Assembly (NCBI GenBank): GCA_027623235.1
Contig: JAQBVJ010000002.1
Span: 62,001 to 126,000 of the forward strand
DNA from: Planctomycetota bacterium
GTDB taxonomy: Bacteria; Planctomycetota; Planctomycetia; Planctomycetales; Planctomycetaceae
DNA length: 64,000 bases
Direction: 5' to 3'
Shown here: positions 55,301-63,421 of the stretch, in pieces
Numbering within the stretch: position 1 is the stretch's first letter
Layout: the number at the start of each line of letters is the position of its first letter
The notes under the pieces: generated by a model
The model's database searches: none
Seen by the model: only the letters and a program-made list of their open reading frames with translations
Told to the model about the DNA's origin: nothing
Translations under genes and position numbers: made by a program

Positions 55301-55491
55301 GTCCCGTGCGAAACAACGCAGACCAGGCAAACCAGAACGAGACAGATGCCGCGCCGAAATGGCCCGCAGAACGGCGCAACGAAGCCCGCAACAATCCGCA
55401 CAACTCGGCGGGTTGCAACCGGTTTCCGTACTTCCCTGAATCCAACGGACACAGACAATCCCTGTCGTTTGCCCTGTGGGAACGACCCCAC
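52375..55491 (-). CDS. Large exported protein with a glycosidase-like barrel, 1038 residues
   Basis: The N-terminus has a hydrophobic export segment (ICLVLVCLVCVVSHGTSLA, about 49-67). A beta-rich domain follows (about 75-260), then a segment reminiscent of glycoside-hydrolase barrels (LLIDGRPVVLRYSPHHGEDL, LGVNAVWIDDYRDAEKIRQL, LTWSAICAGMKGIGFWKRTG), a helical middle, and a C-terminal jelly-roll-like carbohydrate-binding-type region (about 830-1000). No catalytic acid pair can be assigned by eye, so enzyme activity is unproven. The start is a GTG at 55491 with no Shine-Dalgarno; a shorter form beginning nearer the signal is possible. No partner gene is adjacent. Confidence 0.78.
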   Translation of the reverse strand: MGSFPQGKRQGLSVSVGFREVRKPVATRRVVRIVAGFVAPFCGPFRRGICLVLVCLVCVVSHGTSLATDHSDGFDSDEPSWQVVIPNRTDIALKSRTRTTTLQQSGEAAELIEVECRRDVVRLELHHELPPSVPLQDLRLELGVRSNRGNLTLAVRVVFPNQIDPRSGKVMTALVAGEGYSDTGVWKTLRVRPDRQAVSQRTKRLRAELRQMTLDLSNAYIDRVVLQADLPSGTSGFLLDDLKWTGYASPQRDIVQVSATESDSAPRTAMKLDRLLIDGRPVVLRYSPHHGEDLSRFASLGVNAVWIDDYRDAEKIRQLRSLGLWAMATPPRGTASEPGPTGQISLSLEPFNMSTDGIVGWNISTRVPASALDEVENHVRLIRSADRERNRPIFGDIGGAERAYSRVLDGVGLTRHPLQTEFELQEYRRFLSQKSQKLRPGAFVTTWVQTEVDPSNYPAGPNGPVPVVEPEQIRQLTWSAICAGMKGIGFWKRTGFDIDAPGARERELAIAIVNQEISLLEPWLATHSVVEYQPVPIRSAEIVTSSRPQDRRLTVTSRARELREDAQNQAARKNISTQPTPVVGPDHVEMAIISAPNGQLLIPLWYQDGSQFVPGQMTTSRLEITIPGIQDTATIWEVSTTQVRSLPKRAGPGGARIVLENFDQVAALMISTDPNWGRILRQQIEQIRERSASLWMQLAAEKLARVKLVDQELQRLGAGLPDSVRLLQQADTLMALAQKGFPKPDSEPTDVLTAGYTPGGASYHNIRIWSAAAMRALRILQRAHWDQAVRGQSSPLSSPWTVSFNTLPDHWRFMRQAGSLRAMDTGLDSGSSSNLLPAGNFENTDTAQMIKDGWKHSQGDLPGIRASAELTQLRGDTGSSLRLIAIPDPNQEIPVSLSGTPISIRTPPVSLRAGDIVRITGRVRVPAPAVGSLEGVSLYESLSGSRLHWKQTRGWWNFELLREVSADSELTLKLTLHGLGEARFDDLRVVAWNPLAAGLQNGIQQTGGSLPGPIKPPSGDDRGGLGGLDFLRGFRRVP

Positions 55492-55936
55492 TCGAAGCGG
55501 GTCCAGTCTCCAGAATCCTTGCCGTCGATCTTCCTCGGACCGGCCTCCGGCCGTCGCATTCTGTTAGGATTCCGCGAGGTCTCAAATCGACTTAAGTGCG
55601 AACCATAAAGCAGGTTGCGGATTCCGCCAAGACCAGACGTCGCCAGCATTCGACGCGACTTTTCCTGACAATCCGCTGTCGTCCGATCGGTTAAACCCCG
55701 ACGTGATCAGAGTTTAAAAGCAACCTCTTGTGAACGATCCGTGGCCTGGGCAGAATCGCTTTTCTTTCACAGACGACGGTTTGCAGTCCGGCTGGCTCCA
55801 TCGGGAGCCCAGGGCAACAGGCACACGAACACGAGACCCACCGGAGCCTGATCTGGCTCCACTGATGAATGCCAAATCACATCGAGCCGCTTTCAACGGT
55901 TCCCCTCCGCGGGCAAACAACGGAGATACACCTCAG
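55492..55936. other. Divergent intergenic region
   Basis: 445 bases between divergent genes. An open plus-strand frame from 55730 leads in frame into the next gene but has no Shine-Dalgarno and looks non-coding. A minus-strand stretch near 55790 superficially recalls a tRNA-Cys anticodon loop but lacks a foldable cloverleaf. Confidence 0.4.
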
Positions 55937-56212
55937 ATGAATCCCAGCGATCGATTTCCGGACAGCGGCGAAAATGATCTCCCGCGAGAGCTTGTTGATC
56001 TCGCGAAAGCGATCGCTGCTCTTCCCGATGAATTCCAGTCAGATCTGGAGCCGGTTTATTCACGAGTCGTCGATTCCGTGAAACGCCGACGACGAATCCT
56101 GGCTCTCGTCCAGGAGGCTCTGTCTCAGCTGAGGCTCGACATTAAATATCTGATGTTCGACCTCGAGGTCACACGAAAAGAGCGAGACGAACTCCGCGAG
56201 CGGCTCAACTGA
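55937..56212 (+). CDS. Small conserved helical protein, possible regulator
   Basis: A 91-residue protein: acidic N-terminus, then a conserved-looking helical core (LVDLAKAIAALPDEFQSDLE, VVDSVKRRRRILALVQEALS, LRLDIKYLMFDLEVTRKERD). The same kind of protein occurs in other planctomycetes, sometimes labelled a transcriptional regulator without proof. The RRRRILALVQEAL helix suggests nucleic-acid or protein binding. GGAG lies about ten bases before the ATG. It converges closely with the BASS transporter gene. Confidence 0.75.
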   Translation: MNPSDRFPDSGENDLPRELVDLAKAIAALPDEFQSDLEPVYSRVVDSVKRRRRILALVQEALSQLRLDIKYLMFDLEVTRKERDELRERLN

Positions 56213-56220
56213 CCAGCGTC

Positions 56221-57258
56221 TTACGTCGCGGCCGTTTCCTTCTCATCCGGTGCCGACCGCCCCCAGATCTGGGCGAGGACCGTCCCCGTCAACATGCAGC
56301 CAAACGTGTAAACCGCCGTGGGAATCGCAGCCGCCGGCTCGTCTTTGAAAAGTTCCAGAACGAGCACCGTGCCCAGCCCCGCGTTCTGCATGCCAACTTC
56401 CAGCGTCAACGCTCGACGCATGCCCTGCTTCAGGCCGAGTGCCCGTCCGCCAAAGTATCCGGCCGCATAACCAAGCAGATTGATCAACAGCAGCGTGATC
56501 AGCAGCGCTCCGGCCGCCTCCGCCTCGCCCCCGAACACACCCAGCAACCGGCTCCGATTCAGCGCCACCACAATCCCAATCAGCGCCACGATTGTCCCGT
56601 TGGCTGCAAGGGATGCGACTTTCCGCATGAAGTCGGCGGCAGTGGTCGAGTACCGACACAGCAGATGCCCGATCAGGACCGGCCCGACGACCTGCGTGAC
56701 CAGCTTCGCCGCCTCTGCCAGAGGATCGATCTCGACGAATCGACTGAGCGTCAACTGAAACGCCAGCGGCACGATGATCGGCGAGAGAATTGTCGCCGAC
56801 GTGGTGAGGCTCACCGAGTAGCTGACGTTGCCCCGGGCAGCCAGCGTCAGCACGTTTGACGCCATCGCCCCTGGCACGCAGCCGACGACGATGACCCCGA
56901 TCAGGTATTCCCGCTCCAGCCCGAACAGATGCCCGAGCCCCCACGCCAGCAGAGGCATCGTTGTGTACTGAATCGCCGTCCCACCCAGCACGAGCGGCCA
57001 CCGACGAAACACCTCGTTGACCTCCTCAACACTGATGAGGCACCCGATGCAGAACATCGTGACCTGAATCATCAGTCCCAGCAGCGGCCGGGACGTGCCG
57101 AAGAAAAGCACCGAATCGACCGACTTCGGCAGCTGGAAATCCGCGACCCACAAAAACGGATCAGCGATCTCCAGACGATCCCAGAACAAAGCCGCAGCGG
57201 AAAACGCAACGAGCCACACCAGCAGTGTCTTCTGAATAAACCGCCCTGCCCGTTCCAT
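56221..57258 (-). CDS. Bile acid:sodium symporter (BASS/SBF) family transporter
   Basis: A 345-residue membrane protein with about nine to ten helices. It matches the SBF family through IQVTMFCIGCLISVEEV, VVGCVPGAMASNVLTLAARG (Na+/substrate site) and LTLEVGMQNAGLGTVLVLEL. Members import organic anions with sodium; the planctomycete substrate is unknown. ATG at 57258 follows AAGGA at six bases. It lies 23 bases after the DUF455 gene on the same strand, so they form a small operon. Confidence 0.92.
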   Translation of the reverse strand: MERAGRFIQKTLLVWLVAFSAAALFWDRLEIADPFLWVADFQLPKSVDSVLFFGTSRPLLGLMIQVTMFCIGCLISVEEVNEVFRRWPLVLGGTAIQYTTMPLLAWGLGHLFGLEREYLIGVIVVGCVPGAMASNVLTLAARGNVSYSVSLTTSATILSPIIVPLAFQLTLSRFVEIDPLAEAAKLVTQVVGPVLIGHLLCRYSTTAADFMRKVASLAANGTIVALIGIVVALNRSRLLGVFGGEAEAAGALLITLLLINLLGYAAGYFGGRALGLKQGMRRALTLEVGMQNAGLGTVLVLELFKDEPAAAIPTAVYTFGCMLTGTVLAQIWGRSAPDEKETAAT

Positions 57259-57281
57259 CACGCGTCCTTCGTCGTCAGGTC

Positions 57282-58088
57282 TCAGTCGCTTTGTCGACTG
57301 TCCTCATTCTGTGCGAGCCGCAGATTCTCGATGAACTCGTCGCTGAGCCCCGCCTGCTTCCGCGCTTCGATCTGAAATTGCTCGCCCTTCGCTTTGACCG
57401 GACGAAGCGGCCATTTCAGATGCTGACAAAAAGCGTCCCAGTCGGACAGCCCGTCGGGTTTGAGCTTCCGCAGCCACTCGATGCCGAACGCGACGTGCTC
57501 GATTTCGTCCCGATGAATCGTCCTGATGAGAGCGGCACTGCGAGTGTCGCCGACTGCCTCAAACCACCCGGAAAACTCGATCGTGTGATCCAGGTTCCGA
57601 CCCTCAAACAACAATGGTAGAGTCGCGACGTAGTCGAGCAGCGATTCAAACTCGCGCGACTTTTCCCAGATGTAGCTGTTGACGGGAAGCTCGCCGAACC
57701 GCAGTCCAAGCGTCGCCGCCCGCTCGACGTGCATCCGCGTGTGCCGCTGCTCATCCTGCATGATCCTCGCCAGGCCAAGCCGGAATTCCGTCGGCGCTTC
57801 CGGGAACCGCAACGCGACATCGGCCATCACCTCGAGCGCCTGCAGTTCATGATTGGCGAGAATGTGATGCGCGACCGCCCGTTTCCTCTGATCTCGAAGC
57901 CCCCCCGGCTTCGGCATCGCCGGAGCCGTCCTCCGCGCCGCAAACCGCAGGTCCTCCGTCCGAGCCGGCTCGCTAACCGACACAGCTTCCCCCGGAGCAT
58001 CGTCCGTCAAAGCCCCGTCCGGCTTCCGAAGCTTGTCCTCCAGAGCCGCACTCCGCAGCACTCGCTCAGCAAACGCACGCACTTCCAT
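57282..58088 (-). CDS. DUF455 ferritin-like protein
   Basis: The 268-residue product belongs to DUF455, an all-helical ferritin-like family. Candidate di-iron ligands occur in AVAHHILANHELQALEVMAD, ARIMQDEQRHTRMHVERAA and IHRDEIEHVAFGIEWL (E/H repeats at helix spacing). Related proteins hydroxylate tRNA or act as oxidases; no function is proven for DUF455. ATG 58088 follows GAGG at eight bases and matches the usual family start; in-frame starts at 58118 and 58127 (TTG) are less supported. Upstream partner of the BASS transporter. Confidence 0.9.
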   Translation of the reverse strand: MEVRAFAERVLRSAALEDKLRKPDGALTDDAPGEAVSVSEPARTEDLRFAARRTAPAMPKPGGLRDQRKRAVAHHILANHELQALEVMADVALRFPEAPTEFRLGLARIMQDEQRHTRMHVERAATLGLRFGELPVNSYIWEKSREFESLLDYVATLPLLFEGRNLDHTIEFSGWFEAVGDTRSAALIRTIHRDEIEHVAFGIEWLRKLKPDGLSDWDAFCQHLKWPLRPVKAKGEQFQIEARKQAGLSDEFIENLRLAQNEDSRQSD

Positions 58089-58240
58089 CGAGAGCGCCTC
58101 AGAAACTGATTGCCACATAACGAACAACGCTCGATAAATTCCGGATTCATAAAGCCACTTCGCAGAGGAATCGTCGGTCGAATCAGGAGCCTGAAAATGT
58201 CGAAGCAGAAGTTCCGATCGTTAGTGCCAACGTCCTGTGC

Positions 58241-58756
58241 TTATCCGCTCTGCGATTCGGCGGCCACACCAATACTCCGGAGATAGAGCGAAGCGTTTGC
58301 GAACTGCTGGAGTTGCAGTCCCAATAAGCGGCCATGCTGATGATTTGGGTCTGGAGTCGAGCGTAGTTCTGTGATTTTGCGGCACGCCTGGTCGCAGCAC
58401 CATTTCACACAGTCTGCGATCGTGACTGTTGAGATGGACATCAGTTGAGACCGTGGAATGGCGTGTGCCAGCAGCCGATCCGCGTATCTCTCGTTTGAGT
58501 GATGGTACGTTTGAAACGTCGAACATGAAGGGTCGCCAATCAGTTTTCCCAATGACCGGCGATCAATGATTCTTCCGGAGTTTTGGGCAAGCGTCTGAAA
58601 GTCTCCACCGGAACTAAATGGATTATGCGACGTCCGCAAATCTTGCAGGGTCGCGGTTGCCGTAATCGGCTGTAGCCTTGTCATGCAACCAGGGAGCAAC
58701 CCATCGTTGGCTTCCGTTTCGGCGAGGATTTCAAATCGTGTGATGACCGACTTCAT
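58241..58756 (-). CDS. Hypothetical protein, 171 residues
   Basis: A good GGAG lies eight bases before the ATG at 58756. The product has ordinary, non-repetitive composition (RFEILAETEANDGLLPGCMT, AIPRSQLMSISTVTIADCVK, LLGLQLQQFANASLYLRSIG) but no domain I recognise, no signal peptide and no membrane span. Base composition is slightly lower in GC than its neighbours. It could be a lineage-specific gene; a chance frame is not excluded. Confidence 0.55.
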   Translation of the reverse strand: MKSVITRFEILAETEANDGLLPGCMTRLQPITATATLQDLRTSHNPFSSGGDFQTLAQNSGRIIDRRSLGKLIGDPSCSTFQTYHHSNERYADRLLAHAIPRSQLMSISTVTIADCVKWCCDQACRKITELRSTPDPNHQHGRLLGLQLQQFANASLYLRSIGVAAESQSG

Positions 58757-58935
58757 CGAGGTGTCTCCAATGCAATTGCGTGACAACTTCGAAGTAGATC
58801 AAGAGCTTATCCAGTTGTCCATCTGGCCCGTTTGCTCGGTTGGGCAACCAGACTTCACCAGTCGAACGCGGCGGCCAACGGTTCAACGTAATGAGCGTCC
58901 GGCGTTGGCGTGACGCGGCCCTGGCTTCCGACTGA

Positions 58936-59613
58936 TCAGGTCCACCAGACTCGTTTGCACAGGTCCTTGATGTAGGCTTCGATCAGGACGGCGACGATTC
59001 TGCCCCGGGCGATCAAGGGGTCGGCGGTCTCTTTGGGAAGGAAGCCTCGCTCGATCGCGCTTTGCAGGCTCACGATGGCCTTGTCCGCTGCTTTCAGAGC
59101 CTTGCGGCAGCACAGGATGTTGGCGCAGAGGTATTCGTCGGCAAACCCCTGGTCTCGCCCTTTTTCGAGTTCGTGCTGGGGATCCAACACATCCCAGAAC
59201 AGCCAGTCCAGCGCCTTGAAAGCTTCCGGATCACTGTCTCTTGTTGCATTCATCAACGGGCCGAGTATTGGCAGCACCGCCTCAGCACAGCGTTCGGCAT
59301 GCTGCCAGACCGGCAACTCTTCCAGGCAGATCAGTTTGCACTGGTGCAGCTCTTCGTATTCTTCTTCCGTTTTCGGGTCCTGGTCGTAATGCGGACGTCT
59401 CGGGAAGTCACGCGAGATGAATTCGAGGTCCGCTTCAAGAACCTCCTTGTCCTCAGGATGACTCTCGATTGTCTCAAGGAGTTCTTTGCGTTTGGCGTGG
59501 ATCGTTGCCGTGGCCCGGTAGTACTCGGTCCAATTCCGTTCGGTCCACGGTTTGATGTGGACCCACTGCCCGTCCTCGTCTTCGATTCTGAATGGGTCGC
59601 CGAATTCGTCCAT
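58936..59613 (-). CDS. Hypothetical acidic protein, 225 residues
   Basis: The ATG at 59613 begins MDEFGDPFRIEDEDGQWVHI; the chain is acidic and helical with many Cys and Trp (ICLEELPVWQHAERCAEAVL, WLFWDVLDPQHELEKGRDQG, CANILCCRKALKAADKAIVS). The frame stays open far upstream to 60777 but there it lies antisense to the 59869 gene and is not coding. No known domain; soluble. Shine-Dalgarno not evident. Confidence 0.65.
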   Translation of the reverse strand: MDEFGDPFRIEDEDGQWVHIKPWTERNWTEYYRATATIHAKRKELLETIESHPEDKEVLEADLEFISRDFPRRPHYDQDPKTEEEYEELHQCKLICLEELPVWQHAERCAEAVLPILGPLMNATRDSDPEAFKALDWLFWDVLDPQHELEKGRDQGFADEYLCANILCCRKALKAADKAIVSLQSAIERGFLPKETADPLIARGRIVAVLIEAYIKDLCKRVWWT

Positions 59614-59868
59614 GGCTGTCTGCTGATCAGAAGGGGGCGAAAGCTGTGGAACAATCGTACGGCTCCGCAGCAATGAGGGCCAACTCAACTTCCTGCCCGG
59701 GCATGAGCCTGGCGGATCGCGGCCAGTGTGACTCTGCGTTGCCTGATGCTGGTGAGGAACCTCGCCGGGTGAATGTGAACCCGGGGTGAAGCGGACTTTG
59801 GGCTTTTTCGCGATTACACTCCGGACACACTCGACCCTGCCTCTCCCGGTTCGCTGAAAGCCTGTTTG

Positions 59869-61074
59869 ATGGGAATTCTTGATCGTTTTTTTGGACCTCC
59901 CAGTGCCGATCGGTTTGCTCGGCAGATGATTGATGTGTTTCGGGAAGTTGGCAGCGATCGCGACTACCAGTACGACGCCGAGCAGTTTCGGCTGGTGGGG
60001 GGTGAGGACGGCAAGGAGATTCTCAACCTGCAGAATTTTTATGCCGAGCATTGCGGGCTGCCTCGCAAGCTGAGGAAGCCGCATTTGAAGCAGGTGGTCC
60101 GGGGAGTTCTGCAGAGCCAGCTCGAACTGCCGGACGAGTTTGAGCATGCGAAGCCGGATTTGCGGCCGAAGCTGTGGATGCGGGCGGCGTTTACGAAGCT
60201 CAATCTCAGGCAGAAACTTGAGGGCGGAACGGGGATGGATGTGCCGCTGTATCCGCTCGGCGAGCACCTCAGTATTGGCATCGTCTATGACCTCCCGCAC
60301 TCGATGAGGTCGATTACGAACGGCGATCTGAAAGGCTGGGACACGTCCTGGTACGAAGCCTTCGAGGCGTCGCGGCACAGCCTTGAGGAGTGCGATTTCA
60401 CGTTCGCGAAGATTGGCGACGGACTTTATGCGTCGCTCACCGGAGACAATTACGATGCGTCGCGAATTCTGCTGCAGTCGCTGATCGAACAGCTCGAAGT
60501 CGACGGAGCTCCGGTGGCGATGCTGCCGAACCGGGACTGCCTGATCGTCACCGGCGAGAACGATCAGATGGGCGTCTGCATGATGGCGGACCTGGCCGCG
60601 AAAGCTCTCGACGATCCCCGGCCGATGAGTGCGCATCCGCTGCGGCTGGAAGGCGACGAGTGGGTCGACTGGATGCCACCAGAATCGCATCCGGCGTACA
60701 GGGACCTCGCGCTGCTGCAGACTCAGTTTCTCTACCAGGAATACGCCGACCAGAAAACGCTGCTCGACCAGTTTCACGAGGCAGAGCAGATCGACATTTT
60801 TGTCGCTTCGTGCTCGGCACTGCAGGACAAGAACACGAACGACGTTTTCACGTATTGCGTCTGGGGCGAGGGAGTGGAATCGCTGCTACCTCGAACCGAC
60901 CGCATCATGCTGGCCCTGGAGGGCGGCGGAATCGCGTCAGGGGATTGGGACGAGGTCGCGACTATCGTCGGCGATCTGATTGTGAAAGACGAAGAGCTCT
61001 ACCCCGCCCGGTATCGCGTTCAGGAGTTCCCGTCGCGAAGTCAGCTCGAAGCGATCGGGTTTGAATCCCCTTAA
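59869..61074 (+). CDS. DUF1444-like protein, 401 residues
   Basis: A soluble protein resembling DUF1444 in its C-terminal two thirds (WYEAFEASRHSLEECDFTFA, PVAMLPNRDCLIVTGENDQM, MMADLAAKALDDPRPMSAHP). These families have no known activity but share a repeated alpha/beta unit. ATG at 59869 is preferred to the preceding in-frame TTG at 59866. It is followed by the glutamine synthetase terminator region. Assignment to DUF1444 is by general pattern and not certain. Confidence 0.75.
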   Translation: MGILDRFFGPPSADRFARQMIDVFREVGSDRDYQYDAEQFRLVGGEDGKEILNLQNFYAEHCGLPRKLRKPHLKQVVRGVLQSQLELPDEFEHAKPDLRPKLWMRAAFTKLNLRQKLEGGTGMDVPLYPLGEHLSIGIVYDLPHSMRSITNGDLKGWDTSWYEAFEASRHSLEECDFTFAKIGDGLYASLTGDNYDASRILLQSLIEQLEVDGAPVAMLPNRDCLIVTGENDQMGVCMMADLAAKALDDPRPMSAHPLRLEGDEWVDWMPPESHPAYRDLALLQTQFLYQEYADQKTLLDQFHEAEQIDIFVASCSALQDKNTNDVFTYCVWGEGVESLLPRTDRIMLALEGGGIASGDWDEVATIVGDLIVKDEELYPARYRVQEFPSRSQLEAIGFESP

Positions 61075-61231
61075 CAGCCCGTTTAGAACCGAAAGTAGCG
61101 GCACGGCGCAAACGATTTCACATTTCCAACCTGCTGCCGCCATCATCCCGTTCCTGCACACAAGAAATACGGTCAGCCTTGATCAGGTCTTTACTGTGTG
61201 TCCCCCGGCGGATGGGTCCCTCACCATTAAA

Positions 61232-61259
61232 AAAGCCGCCCGACGAATCGGACGGCTTT
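61232..61259 (-). terminator. Intrinsic terminator after glutamine synthetase
   Basis: aaagccgcccga (61232-61243) pairs with tcggacggcttt (61248-61259) with one mismatch and a CGAA tetraloop. The minus-strand side runs into TTTTTAATGG. Confidence 0.85.
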
Positions 61260-61296
61260 CTTGATCTTTCAGTGGATCCACTCAGCAGGTCATGGC

Positions 61297-62283
61297 TCAG
61301 CCATTGACCGTCGTGATGATCCGGCCAACGACCTTGTACGGGTCCATGTTGGACGCCGGACGCCGGTCTTCCAGATAGCCCTTCCAGCCAGCCTGGACCG
61401 TGCCGATCGGAATTCGGATCGAGGCACCACGGTCAGAGACACCGTAGCTGAACGTGTCGATCGACTGCGTTTCGTGCAGACCAGTCAAACGCTGATCGTT
61501 GTCAGACCCGTAAAGTGCGATGTGAGAAGCGTGCTGTCCACGGAACTTCTCACAGATGCCCTTGATCATGTCCTCTCCACCCTGCTCACGGATGGCGGTA
61601 TTCGAGAAGTTGGTGTGACAGCCACTGCCGTTCCAGTCCCCTTTGATGGGTTTGGGATGGAGTGAAACGGTCACGTCGAACGACTCGGCAACACGGTGCA
61701 GCAGGTATCGAGACAGCCACAGGTCATCAGCGGCCTGCTTGCCTTCGCCGAGCAGTTGGTATTCCCACTGTCCCTTCATCACTTCCGCGTTGATTCCGGT
61801 GATGCCCAGGCCCGCAGCCAGGCAGGTGTCCAGGTGAGCTTCGACGATCTCACGACCGACGCAGTTGTTGATTCCGACGGAGCAGTAGTACGGTCCCTGA
61901 GGGCCCGGGTAGCCATCCTTCGGGAAACCAAGCGGCAGAGCCCCTTCCATCAGGGTGTATTCCTGCTCGAAGCCGAACCAGAAATCCGGATCGTCCTCGA
62001 AGGTCCCGCGCGAGTTGGTCGGGTGAACGGATCCATCGGCTGCCAGCACTTCACACATCACAAGTGCCGAGTCGTCCCGCTGAGGGTCTTCAATAAATCG
62101 GACGGGTTTCAGCAGACAGTCAGAGGAGCTTCCCGCGGCCTGTTGCGTCGAGCTTCCGTCAAAAGACCAGCCCGGGCAGCCGGCAACGTCTGTGACGTCT
62201 TCGGTCATGACTTTGGTTTTGCTGCGCAGGGAAGGTTCCGGTTTGTAACCGTCGAGCCAGACGTATTCGAGTTTTCTTGCCAT
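61297..62283 (-). CDS. glnII: Type II glutamine synthetase (GSII, eukaryote-like)
   Basis: The 328-residue length and motifs place this in GSII, the eukaryotic-type enzyme, rather than the 450-470-residue GSI. It makes glutamine from glutamate, ammonia and ATP. Seen are the N-terminal YVWLDGYKPEPSLRSKTKV, CPGWSFDGSSTQQAAG, FGFEQEYTLMEG with metal-binding Glu, INAEVMKGQWEYQL, GDWNGSGCHTNFSN and the RGASIRIPIG substrate Arg region. AGGAG precedes the ATG. No PII, amt or glnA-type regulator is adjacent. Confidence 0.95.
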   Translation of the reverse strand: MARKLEYVWLDGYKPEPSLRSKTKVMTEDVTDVAGCPGWSFDGSSTQQAAGSSSDCLLKPVRFIEDPQRDDSALVMCEVLAADGSVHPTNSRGTFEDDPDFWFGFEQEYTLMEGALPLGFPKDGYPGPQGPYYCSVGINNCVGREIVEAHLDTCLAAGLGITGINAEVMKGQWEYQLLGEGKQAADDLWLSRYLLHRVAESFDVTVSLHPKPIKGDWNGSGCHTNFSNTAIREQGGEDMIKGICEKFRGQHASHIALYGSDNDQRLTGLHETQSIDTFSYGVSDRGASIRIPIGTVQAGWKGYLEDRRPASNMDPYKVVGRIITTVNG

Positions 62284-62959
62284 CGCTGTGATACTCCTGA
62301 GACTTTTCTGAACATTGATTGATAGCGGTCAGGTTTCCGAACCGGCGGTCCGGACATGTTATTTCGATCCGTATTGACGAAGTCCGAACTGGGTTGTCGG
62401 ACATCGTCGCTCGGGCTGGCACGGGGAAGTCCAGATCGAAAATCGGGGAATTCTTCCGTTCCGAGTCCGTTGTCACGGACCGCACAATTCACAGGCAGAT
62501 TTGCCCGTGAAGCCGGCAGAGCTCTCAAACTGGCTTCCACACTTTTCACCAGGGAATCAACGATTCCTCAATGCCGGGGTCAACAAAGCTGCCTGCAAAC
62601 AGAGCAGAGTGTGAACCCGATCCAGAAGTCAGCAACGATCATGCCAGTCGTCAATCCGTGAGCGGCAATTCGTCCGTGACCCTGCTGCCGCTGCGAGCAT
62701 CTTCGTCACCGCGTTACCAGCGTCCTGCTCCAAATGAGCTTTCCAACCGGCTCTGAAACAGCGGCTCAGACCGGATGATGCGGTGCGAGCAGGGCAGCCA
62801 CCAGACTGGCATCCCCAATGGGGCGGAAGCATAATCACCGGCCGATTGAAATTCCATCGAATGGCCGGCGATGACAGCCTTCCGTGTCTCTCGTCGATGC
62901 AGGCTTCTCTGCGAACCGAACTGCCTGTTCGCCCGGCGATTCATTCCAACGGATTTGCC
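62284..62959. other. Divergent intergenic region, 676 bases
   Basis: Several short open frames on both strands overlap one another and have no good starts or family resemblance. The region should hold the glutamine synthetase and arsenate reductase promoters. I saw no riboswitch fold that I could support, including the glnA RNA type. Confidence 0.45.
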
Positions 62960-63421
62960 ATGAGTCCCGGAAAATTACGAGTCCTGTTTCTCTGCACCGG
63001 CAACTCGTGCCGAAGTCAGATGGCCGAGGGACTGCTGCGCGAAACGGCTGGCGAACGGTTTGAGGCGTTGTCTGCCGGCTCGAATCCGGCGGGGTACGTT
63101 CACGAAAACGCTGTCCGTGTGATGGGCCAGATCGGGATCGACATTTCTTCATTGAGAAGCAAGTCGATCAACGAGTTTCTGCCGCCGGAAGGCACCCCGC
63201 CTGACCTCATCATCAGCGTGTGTTCGGGCGCAGAGAAAGACTGCCCCACCTTCCCTGGCAAGGTCGAGCGCTGGCACTGGCCGTTCGACGATCCGGCTCA
63301 CGCAGTTGGAACCGACGAAGAAAAGCTCGCCGAGTTCACCCGAGTCCGTGACGAAATTCGCGAGTCACTCCAGACACGGCTGGTGAATCTCGACATTCCT
63401 CTCTCGGCCGATAACTCTTAG
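62960..63421 (+). CDS. arsC: Arsenate reductase (thioredoxin-coupled, LMW phosphatase fold)
   Basis: The 153-residue product has the low-molecular-weight phosphatase loop FLCTGNSCRSQMAEG (CX5R, C12/R18) and two further cysteines seven apart (VCSGAEKDCP; C88 and C95), the arrangement of Bacillus/Staphylococcus-type ArsC, which reduces arsenate to arsenite by a Cys triad recycled by thioredoxin. WHWPFDDPAHA with the general-acid Asp is intact. ATG at 62960; the open frame upstream is not coding. No arsR or arsB gene is adjacent, so it is an orphan. Confidence 0.94.
   Translation: MSPGKLRVLFLCTGNSCRSQMAEGLLRETAGERFEALSAGSNPAGYVHENAVRVMGQIGIDISSLRSKSINEFLPPEGTPPDLIISVCSGAEKDCPTFPGKVERWHWPFDDPAHAVGTDEEKLAEFTRVRDEIRESLQTRLVNLDIPLSADNS

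Noticed and set aside
55770-55850. Minus-strand stretch containing CTGCAAA resembling a tRNA-Cys anticodon loop.
   Set aside because: The flanking bases do not form a five-pair anticodon stem and there is no matching acceptor stem, D-arm or GTTCRA T-loop.
59614-60777. N-terminal extension of the hypothetical gene ending at 58936.
   Set aside because: It is antisense to the DUF1444-like gene and lacks a start with ribosome site; the protein-like part begins at 59613.
62284-62420. Possible glutamine-sensing glnA RNA motif upstream of glutamine synthetase.
   Set aside because: I could not find the conserved core or three-way junction on the minus strand.
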